From Candidatus Hydrogenedens sp. (GTDB lineage Bacteria > Hydrogenedentota > Hydrogenedentia > Hydrogenedentales > Hydrogenedentaceae), in NCBI GenBank assembly GCA_020216745.1, contig JAIWNQ010000176.1, positions 1-18,869 on the forward strand: 18,869 nt of DNA. The letters run 5' to 3'. The notes below the pieces were generated by a model. The model did no database searches. It was not told where the DNA came from and saw only the letters and a list, made by a program, of their open reading frames with translations. Below are positions 1-6,462 of this stretch, piece after piece (within the stretch, counting starts at the first letter, position 1; each line of letters starts with the position of its first letter). A program made the translations under genes and the position numbers.

Positions 1-2336
1 TCCAACAACTGTAATTGTCCTGTTTCTATAATCAAATTATCATCAAGGTCTACAGATAAAGGATTCATTCCCATATATGCACAAAATGCTTCCCACGCCT
101 GTCGGGTATTACTCTGGATTGCAGTATTGCCACAGTTCGAAACAGCACAAGGTTTCGGACACCACTCAGGAAGTTCACCTTCGCCTTCTATTGAACCTTC
201 CACAGAACCTTCTCCCTCAAAGCCACCTTCAGGGAAACCTTCTATACTTCCCTCAGGTTCAATACAAGGAGCATAACGGGACAAGTCACTTTCTTTATAT
301 TCAGAAGGAACACCCTTTCCTGCTGATATACCCGCTAAACCATCATAGGCTTCTATATTCAACCAGGTAATTGCAATCCGACCATCAAAAAACATTTCTA
401 TCTGAAAACTGGCTGTATCATTCGTAAAATTACCATCAACCCTGACCTCATGATACGTAACAACAAAACGGTCATCTAATTGCTTATACCAGATCTGTCC
501 GCCGTCATTCGGTTTTAAATTATCAAATAAACCTGAAACACGCGGTATACTGAAATGATTCTCTGGTGATTCTTTATTTTGTGTATCCCCTTCCGTAAAG
601 GTTAAATAACCATTACTACCAATAAACACACGGTCATAAGCCACTCCATAAAGAACAACCTGTTTCCCATCTGCCAAAGGCACCTCAACATAAGCATCAT
701 CACCTAAATTAACAGCGGTTGAAAGTATCGAATCTACTGGATAATCTGTTATTCCTGTGGTGGTACATGCAAAATAACCATTGGCATTATTCGCTGGGGT
801 TAACAATAATCGCTTATTATCTAAATCATTGTCAACAACAAAATCTTCCGTAAACCAATCCGTCGCAGGTTGAGATGGCGGTTCAGATGTAAAATTAATT
901 TCACATGGTCTAAATTCAAGGTCCATAGGTCCATTAAATGGAGACCACGGAATTGTCATAATGGGCAAATCCCATCTCGCACCAAAAATACTAATATATA
1001 CAGTTGGATAAAACTTAATAGTTAAAATCAGATTACATATTTCATTGTAATTCATTACAGAACGGTAGCCTGTTTCTCCTGGTGTGACAGGCACAGTTTG
1101 CCCTTCTGTCCAGAACAAAAGCCCTTCTTCTAAACTTATCGTATCACATTCAAGCGAACCATCTGTCTTCGTCGAAATATCAATACCAGCACCTGCTGAG
1201 AAAGGTATCCACTTTAACCAATCTGGCAAAGTAACACCTACTAACTTTAAAATTAAATCAACAAGATTTACATCAAACAAATGAGTTTTAGGTGTCTCAT
1301 CTTGTAATACAGACACTGTATCTAACAAAAAACTATTAAAATAATCATATTTTGAAGACCGTAACAATATATCAGGAATATAAGGAATGTCAACAATAAA
1401 AGGAGGAATTATCCCAATATCAAAACCTGCTTTCATATACAACTCACCACCAAAATCATAACCCCAAAAACCGCTCGCACTTCCAGCAATAAGCCAATTA
1501 TCACTTAAATGGAAAAATCCCTGAATATCCGCCTGATAATTAGCAACCGCTGCCGCACGAATACGGACCTGTACGGGGAAGCCACCTGGCTGTTCCTCAA
1601 ATCCACCTTCTCCTTTACCATTCGGCCACCAACCCGAATCGAAACTTAGATTTAACCCTTTCATTGGTGCAGTAAATTGAACAGGTTGTGTTTCTACTGC
1701 CTTTCCTGGGTCTCCTTTAGGGTCTACCTTTATAACCTCTTCCAAACCACCCTTTACCTTAAATTCTGAATCTGTATCGGACTTGACACCAGAATAGGGT
1801 TCAAACAGTTGAACTATCGTGCCCTTTTTATCACCACTCTGATAATCCCAACGGATAAATGTCGGACGAACACCATCTTTACAATAAAGTTCCTTCCGTT
1901 GCTCAATATAAAATAACTTATTATTTATATAACACCGAGTTTCACATATCCCTTCATTTCCCTTCGTTTGAGCAATGAACCATTCCAATGTAATCCCATC
2001 CATTTGAACCTTAAACACCGCTTTCCCATCTTCCGAAACACCTTTCTCCGCATTATTTGCAAACTTCTCCAATAGAGCTCGATTTAGTGATGTAAATCCA
2101 GGAAAACCTACCCCTACCTTCCCAAATTGCACAATATTCCTTATTAAAATTCCATCGTCACTAAACTCGACGTATTCCAACGAACCCTGCAATTTTGCTA
2201 ATCCTGCCATCTCTGCATCGGATAGCTCTTTACTGCCTTCCCATCGTGCCGAATAAAGCCAATAGGCATCACCGAAAACAAATGTGGATGTAAGAACTCC
2301 AAGCACAAGAACAAGTAATAACCTTTGAACCTTCAT
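1..2336 (-). CDS. Large secreted protein with nidogen-like module and Glu-Gly linker (3' end outside window)
   Basis: The reading frame stays open for 778 codons from an ATG at 2336-2334 to the window edge, so the C-terminus is missing. The start is preceded by AGGAGA (2349-2344) at 7 nt spacing. Residues 1-22 are a clear Sec signal peptide: a basic start, a Leu/Val-rich core and a likely cleavage after VFG. Residues about 23-535 match no family I can name. They hold many aromatic and Gly residues and look like extracellular beta structure. Residues about 535-690 resemble the nidogen-like module of planctomycete-type secreted proteins, with GSNGYLTF, a SGLFDNL segment, RFVVTYHEV, FFDGRIAITWLNI and a closing ESDLS. 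A Glu-Gly-rich linker (about 687-724, repeated EG, IEG and PEGG units) follows, then a Cys-containing stretch (WCPKPC, SNCGN) begins a further domain. It is probably exported or surface-exposed; function and substrate are unknown. It is divergent from the small gene at 2533. Confidence 0.88.
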   Translation of the reverse strand, partial: MKVQRLLLVLVLGVLTSTFVFGDAYWLYSARWEGSKELSDAEMAGLAKLQGSLEYVEFSDDGILIRNIVQFGKVGVGFPGFTSLNRALLEKFANNAEKGVSEDGKAVFKVQMDGITLEWFIAQTKGNEGICETRCYINNKLFYIEQRKELYCKDGVRPTFIRWDYQSGDKKGTIVQLFEPYSGVKSDTDSEFKVKGGLEEVIKVDPKGDPGKAVETQPVQFTAPMKGLNLSFDSGWWPNGKGEGGFEEQPGGFPVQVRIRAAAVANYQADIQGFFHLSDNWLIAGSASGFWGYDFGGELYMKAGFDIGIIPPFIVDIPYIPDILLRSSKYDYFNSFLLDTVSVLQDETPKTHLFDVNLVDLILKLVGVTLPDWLKWIPFSAGAGIDISTKTDGSLECDTISLEEGLLFWTEGQTVPVTPGETGYRSVMNYNEICNLILTIKFYPTVYISIFGARWDLPIMTIPWSPFNGPMDLEFRPCEINFTSEPPSQPATDWFTEDFVVDNDLDNKRLLLTPANNANGYFACTTTGITDYPVDSILSTAVNLGDDAYVEVPLADGKQVVLYGVAYDRVFIGSNGYLTFTEGDTQNKESPENHFSIPRVSGLFDNLKPNDGGQIWYKQLDDRFVVTYHEVRVDGNFTNDTASFQIEMFFDGRIAITWLNIEAYDGLAGISAGKGVPSEYKESDLSRYAPCIEPEGSIEGFPEGGFEGEGSVEGSIEGEGELPEWCPKPCAVSNCGNTAIQSNTRQAWEAFCAYMGMNPLSVDLDDNLIIETGQLQLL

Positions 2337-2411
2337 ATTAAATTCTCCTAAACATATATTGTTTATTTCCATTATTTTAAAAATCATAAAACAATAAATA
2401 CTATAAAAAAA

Positions 2412-2519
2412 TTAATTTATCTATTAATATTACCATTTTTCCTCCATAATTGCAATTTTTTAATTATTATTTTTTGATAAATACCAAACTTAAATTGTAT
2501 CATTTAATAGATAAATTAA
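2412..2519. repeat. Perfect 16-bp inverted repeat in divergent intergenic region
   Basis: TTAATTTATCTATTAA at 2412-2427 is the exact reverse complement of TTAATAGATAAATTAA at 2504-2519, with 76 bp between the arms. Each arm is itself a short dyad (TTAAT-N6-ATTAA). The left arm lies about 76 bp before the start of the minus-strand secreted protein. The right arm directly precedes the AGGAGAG ribosome site of the 110-residue gene. It may be a pair of operator sites in mirrored orientation. The DNA is very AT-rich, so a chance match is not excluded. Confidence 0.5.
2474..2503 (+). promoter_or_regulatory. Possible sigma70-type promoter for the 110-aa gene
   Basis: TTGATA (2474-2479) and TATCAT (2498-2503) resemble -35 and -10 boxes with an 18 bp spacer, 29 bp before the ATG at 2533. 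The right arm of the inverted repeat begins immediately after the -10 box and would overlap the transcription start. This rests on similarity to the standard consensus only; in DNA this AT-rich such matches are common. Confidence 0.28.
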
Positions 2520-2532
2520 AAGGAGAGTATTT

Positions 2533-2865
2533 ATGATTAAAGATAGAATTGTCCGCATTAAGATGAAAAAAAATTTTAAAGAACAAAAACCTTTCTCTTA
2601 TGTCGGCAAAGTAACAGTATGGTCAGAAAATTGGATTGTAGTAGAAGCAAAAGGAATTATGTTAACGCGACAGCAAGCAAGTGGAGTTCAGATAGATGAC
2701 ACCTTTAAAATGATACTAATCCCTCGTGAAAATATTGACCACATTCAAGTTCTGCCAGACAATTTTGACTTACAGAATTTAAAAATTACCACTGAAGGAC
2801 AGCAGTTAGTACTAATTATTGATGATAAACGGAACTCGTTCTTAGGAGAAATGGGCGAAGGATAA
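2533..2865 (+). CDS. Conserved-looking hypothetical protein, possible Sm/SH3-like small beta-barrel
   Basis: This gene encodes 110 residues from an ATG preceded by AGGAGAG (2521-2527) at 5 nt spacing, a strong ribosome site. There is no signal peptide or membrane segment, so it is probably cytoplasmic. After a basic N-terminus (about residues 1-18), the alternation of hydrophobic and polar residues predicts short beta strands: FSYVGKVTVW, NWIVVEAKGIML, TFKMILIPRENIDHIQVL and QQLVLIID. The segment ILIPRENIDHIQVL resembles the last strands of Sm-like barrels in general pattern, but no Sm signature can be claimed. The C-terminus ends in LGEMGEG. I do not recognise the family. It ends 7 bp from the stop codon of the convergent EF-P gene, so the two share no room for an ordinary terminator. 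An 11-residue-shorter start (Met11) exists but lacks its own ribosome site. Confidence 0.72.
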   Translation: MIKDRIVRIKMKKNFKEQKPFSYVGKVTVWSENWIVVEAKGIMLTRQQASGVQIDDTFKMILIPRENIDHIQVLPDNFDLQNLKITTEGQQLVLIIDDKRNSFLGEMGEG

Positions 2866-2872
2866 TTAAATT

Positions 2873-3439
2873 TTACCCTGTAGAAACCCGTTCAATATAT
2901 CTTCCAGTTCGTGTATCAACTTTTATAACATCGCCCTCTTTTATAAACAATGGAACCTGTATCTTTGCACCACTTTCCAAAGTACAGAATTTCATTACAT
3001 TGGTGGCGGTATCCCCTCTTACAGCAGGTTCCGCTTCTATTACTTTTAATTCTACAAACGGAGGCATTTCCGCAATGATAGGCTTATCCTCAAGAAAGTA
3101 AATAGAACACAAATCAGATTCTTTCAAAAACTTCTTCTGCTCCCCTAACATCTCCTCTGGAATAAAGGTTTGCTCATACGTTTCCAAATCCATAAAATAC
3201 AGCAATCCCTCAGATTCATAAAGATACTGCATCTTCCGTTCCAGCAACATTACTTCCTCTACTTCATCAGACATGCGAAAAGTGACTTCCATCGTTCTAC
3301 CCGTCTTTACATTCTTCAATTTCGTTTTTAACATTGCACGCCAATTCCCAGGTGTAATATGCTGGAATTCTACTACGACCCAAATATCTCCTTCATAACG
3401 GATCGCCATACCTCTACGAAAACCGGAAACAGAAATCAT
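2873..3439 (-). CDS. efp: Elongation factor P with Asn at the modification site
   Basis: This 188-residue protein aligns over its full length with bacterial EF-P. It has an N-terminal KOW-like barrel (residues about 1-65), a central OB domain with the YLYESEGLLYFMDLETYEQ stretch (about 72-90), and a C-terminal OB domain ending in the signature region from FVELKVIEAEP through RGDTATNV to GDVIKVDTRTGRYIERV. EF-P binds ribosomes stalled on consecutive prolines and speeds peptide bond formation. The loop that reaches the peptidyl-transferase centre reads TPGNWRA, so Asn32 (codon at 3346-3344) occupies the place of E. coli Lys34 (PGKGQA). Lysylation, aminopentanolylation or rhamnosylation at that site is therefore impossible, and no modification gene is seen nearby. 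The ATG at 3439 has a GGA-rich upstream region with imperfect spacing. The gene is convergent with the small gene at 2533 and divergent from the rhamnosidase. Confidence 0.96.
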   Translation of the reverse strand: MISVSGFRRGMAIRYEGDIWVVVEFQHITPGNWRAMLKTKLKNVKTGRTMEVTFRMSDEVEEVMLLERKMQYLYESEGLLYFMDLETYEQTFIPEEMLGEQKKFLKESDLCSIYFLEDKPIIAEMPPFVELKVIEAEPAVRGDTATNVMKFCTLESGAKIQVPLFIKEGDVIKVDTRTGRYIERVSTG

Positions 3440-3553
3440 CCTTTCATTCCTTTCTTTTGGTTGCAGTTGATTATTTTTTGCCTCTATTCATACTATATTA
3501 TAAATACTTTGTATCTTGTTTGTAAAAATGATTTTTTAATAAAAGGTTTTCCT

Positions 3554-5839
3554 ATGAATTTTATATCCCTTACTCCATTAATACTATACCTTTTACTTAC
3601 TTTTCCACCGTCAGTAAACCCCTTCGGAAATGCCCAAATTATCACCGACCCTCGTATGAAAAATAGTAGCCATAATAATGACTTTATGACAAATCGAAAA
3701 GATAATTGGGTAAAAGAAAATCCTCATCAGGTTCATACATTGTTTAGAAAAAAATTTATTGTTGAAAATACACCTAAATCTGCAGAGGTATATATTACTG
3801 CTGATGATCATTTTAAGCTATACATAAATGGAGAATATGTTTTAGAAGGTCCCACAACGGGCTATCCTTTTGCATATCCATACTTTAAATACGATATAAA
3901 ACAGTTTATAAAGACAGGTCCTAATATAATAGCAGTTCATACCTATTATAGAGGGCTAATTAATCGTGTGTGTGTCAGTGGAGACAATCGTTCTGGGTTT
4001 ATTTTCAGACTTACCCTCACAGATACTAATAACCAAAAAACAGAAATTCTATCCGACACTTCTTGGAAATGTTTCCCCCTTAATGCATTTATTACCACAG
4101 AAACAACAGGATATAAAACACAATTCCTTGAAAATATAGATATGCAAAAATACCCTAAAAATTGGCAATCCTTTACCTTTGACGATACCCATTGGATAAC
4201 TCCCGAGTTAAGTGAAAATGACTACATATTTGCAGATTTACCAGCAAAACCATTAACGATTATCCCTATCCATCCCATAAAAAATGAAGTACTTTCTACA
4301 GGAAATATTCTTTTTGACTTTGGCAGAGAAGTCGTCGGATACACCCGTATAAAAACGAAAGGGAAAAAAGGTGAAAAAATGATTGTGTACCATGGAGAAG
4401 AACGTGACGAAAAAGGGAACGTCCGATGGCAAATGCGAGCAAATTGCAATTATAAAGAAGAAATTATTCTTTCTGGAGACGAAGACATTACTCCATTTTT
4501 CGAATATCGTGCCTTTCGGTATATTGAATTAGAAAACGCCCCAGAAGAAGTCTCTGTCTGGGTAGAAGAACGACATTATCCATTCGATACAACCAAAGTT
4601 GCCTTTGACTCTAATGATAAAGAATTAAAAAATATCTGGGACATTTGTCAATTAGGGGTTCAACTTTGCTCTCAAGAAGTATTTGTAGATTGTCCCTCTC
4701 GTGAGAAAGGGCAATATTTAGGTGATGCTGTCATTACATCCCGCTCCTTTATGTGGCTCACAGGTGATACGTCATTAACAAAAAAATCACTAATCGATTT
4801 CTACCTCTCTTCAAAAATTGACCCAGGGCTATTGGCTGTTGCACCATCAGGGTTTATTCAAGAATTTGCTGAGTATTCACTGCAATACCCACTTATGTTA
4901 TGGGAATACTACCGCCATTCTGGGGATAAAGAATTCTTAAAAGAAATAGCATCCAAATGTTTACCAAACCTATTAAAATACTTTGCTCAATGTGAAAATG
5001 AACATGGACTGCTAACATCCACTGGTACAAAACCCATTCTAATCGATTGGCCTAAAAATTTACGCGATAATTTCGATTACGATTTTGCTCTGAACAAACC
5101 AAACGCAGTTGTCAACGCCTTTTATTACGGTGCAATAACTAAAACAATAGAAATACAAAAAACAATCGGAATTGAAGATGCCAATCTTTTAGAAAAGGCA
5201 AAGAAGATTGAAGATAGTTACCAGAAAACCTTCCTCGACCCTGATAAAAACCTTTATAAAGATGCACCAGAGTCTACCCATTATTCCCTACACAGTAACG
5301 CTATCCCTCTCTTCTTCGGATTAGTAAAAAATGAAGAAGTAAAAAGAAACATTTTCTCCTTAATCGAGCAAAAGGGATTATCTTGCGGTGTTTATATTGC
5401 TTCTTATGTGATTGAAGCATGTTTCAAAGAGAACAACCCCGAATTAGGCTGGAAATTATTAACAAACGACACCGAATATTCATGGAAAGAAATGCTCCGC
5501 AACGGTGCTACCTCTTGCCTCGAAGTGTGGAAACCTGAAATGAAAATAAACATGAGCTGGTGTCACGCATGGAGTAGCTGTCCAATATACCTTATCGCTG
5601 AATATATATTAGGAATTAAACCCTCAACACCCAGCTGGGATGAAATAGCACTGGAACCTGCAAACATAAATGGTTTACCCGACATGCAACTTAAAAAACC
5701 TCTACCCTATGGCAATTCTTTACAAATCAACAAAAAAGGAAATCAATACACCGTATTAGCACCAAAAGAAATAAAAATAATTACTAAACCTAAACAAGGA
5801 CAAACAATCAAAGTAGACTATGAAAACACATCCCAATAA
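3554..5839 (+). CDS. Secreted GH78-type alpha-L-rhamnosidase
   Basis: This gene encodes 761 residues. I chose the ATG at 3554 because AAAGG (3542-3546) lies 7 nt upstream and the protein then begins with a signal peptide (hydrophobic LTPLILYLLLTF, likely cleavage after FGNA at about 27). The frame is open further upstream, but that extension runs into the EF-P gene and is not signal-like. The N-terminal beta-sandwich (about 45-200) includes DDHFKLYINGEYV. A second beta domain (about 245-345) includes FDFGREVVGYTRI. The (alpha/alpha)6 catalytic domain (about 355-690) carries DCPSREKG with Glu384 as the likely general acid, and GATSCLEVW with Glu657 as the likely base. It is followed by the NMSWCHAWSSCPIYL stretch and a short C-terminal beta domain. 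GH78 enzymes release terminal alpha-L-rhamnose by inversion. The catalytic motifs look intact, but the exact substrate cannot be read from sequence. The gene overlaps the following gene by 20 bp. Confidence 0.9.
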   Translation: MNFISLTPLILYLLLTFPPSVNPFGNAQIITDPRMKNSSHNNDFMTNRKDNWVKENPHQVHTLFRKKFIVENTPKSAEVYITADDHFKLYINGEYVLEGPTTGYPFAYPYFKYDIKQFIKTGPNIIAVHTYYRGLINRVCVSGDNRSGFIFRLTLTDTNNQKTEILSDTSWKCFPLNAFITTETTGYKTQFLENIDMQKYPKNWQSFTFDDTHWITPELSENDYIFADLPAKPLTIIPIHPIKNEVLSTGNILFDFGREVVGYTRIKTKGKKGEKMIVYHGEERDEKGNVRWQMRANCNYKEEIILSGDEDITPFFEYRAFRYIELENAPEEVSVWVEERHYPFDTTKVAFDSNDKELKNIWDICQLGVQLCSQEVFVDCPSREKGQYLGDAVITSRSFMWLTGDTSLTKKSLIDFYLSSKIDPGLLAVAPSGFIQEFAEYSLQYPLMLWEYYRHSGDKEFLKEIASKCLPNLLKYFAQCENEHGLLTSTGTKPILIDWPKNLRDNFDYDFALNKPNAVVNAFYYGAITKTIEIQKTIGIEDANLLEKAKKIEDSYQKTFLDPDKNLYKDAPESTHYSLHSNAIPLFFGLVKNEEVKRNIFSLIEQKGLSCGVYIASYVIEACFKENNPELGWKLLTNDTEYSWKEMLRNGATSCLEVWKPEMKINMSWCHAWSSCPIYLIAEYILGIKPSTPSWDEIALEPANINGLPDMQLKKPLPYGNSLQINKKGNQYTVLAPKEIKIITKPKQGQTIKVDYENTSQ

Positions 5840-6395
5840 CGGAACTCCCCTTTCCACAGAAGAAACGAACATCTTAAACAAACATCAATGGGCACAACAT
5901 ATTGGTGAAAACCTTGGTATTTGGGTCTCAATAAAAAATCAAAAACTCTATGTCATAAAAAATAACATAATTATTTGGCAAACTTCCTGCTCAACAGCGA
6001 TAAAAGGAGCTGGTGAAAAAAAAGATTCTCACCAAACCCCAAGAGGGTGGCACCAAATTGTAGAAAAAATTGGCGACCATGCCCCATGGGGACAAATCTT
6101 TCGCAACCGTAAACCCATTGGACTTTGGGACAAAACCCAGATCACCGAAAAATCCCTTATACTAACTCGTATACTCCGCCTTGATGGATTAGAAGAGGGA
6201 AAAAACAAAGGGGTCAACAATAAAGATGAAATTGTAGATACATATCAACGGTATATCTATATCCACGGAACCAACAAAGAAGAACTTATAGGTACTCCTT
6301 CCTCACATGGCTGTATCTGTCTGACAAACGATGATACCATTACCCTTTACAATATTATCCCTCTTCACACTAAAATCCTCATTACAGAAGAATAA
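5820..6395 (+). CDS. L,D-transpeptidase (YkuD fold) without signal peptide
   Basis: This gene encodes 191 residues starting inside the last codons of the rhamnosidase gene (20 bp overlap), which suggests translational coupling; no strong ribosome site of its own is visible. The YkuD domain fills residues about 33-190. It begins GIWVSIKNQKLYVIKNN, continues through TPRGWHQIVEKIG, and ends with the active-site stretch IYIHGTNKEELIG and PSSHGCICLTNDD. His in IHGT, plus His and Cys in SHGC, are present, so catalytic chemistry is plausible. These enzymes cross-link or modify peptidoglycan stem peptides through a Cys acyl-enzyme. Two oddities are seen. The usual Arg after SHGC(I/V) is Cys, giving SHGCICL. 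The N-terminus (MKTHPNNGTPLSTEE) has no hydrophobic segment, whereas a periplasmic enzyme would need export. Similar signal-less YkuD proteins exist in other bacteria as I recall them, so the gene is probably complete. Confidence 0.88.
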   Translation: MKTHPNNGTPLSTEETNILNKHQWAQHIGENLGIWVSIKNQKLYVIKNNIIIWQTSCSTAIKGAGEKKDSHQTPRGWHQIVEKIGDHAPWGQIFRNRKPIGLWDKTQITEKSLILTRILRLDGLEEGKNKGVNNKDEIVDTYQRYIYIHGTNKEELIGTPSSHGCICLTNDDTITLYNIIPLHTKILITEE

Positions 6396-6462
6396 AACAA
6401 CGTTATCTCTCCACAAAACTGTTTTTAAAATACACCAATACCCTAAAATAGGAATACAACGA

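Noticed and set aside
77..370. Short plus-strand frame at the window start
   Set aside because: It is antisense to the well-supported secreted protein gene, and its composition reflects the reverse of the Glu-Gly linker.
3359..3553. 65-residue N-terminal extension of the rhamnosidase
   Set aside because: It overlaps the start of the EF-P gene on the other strand, has no ribosome site, and would bury the signal peptide that begins at the ATG at 3554.
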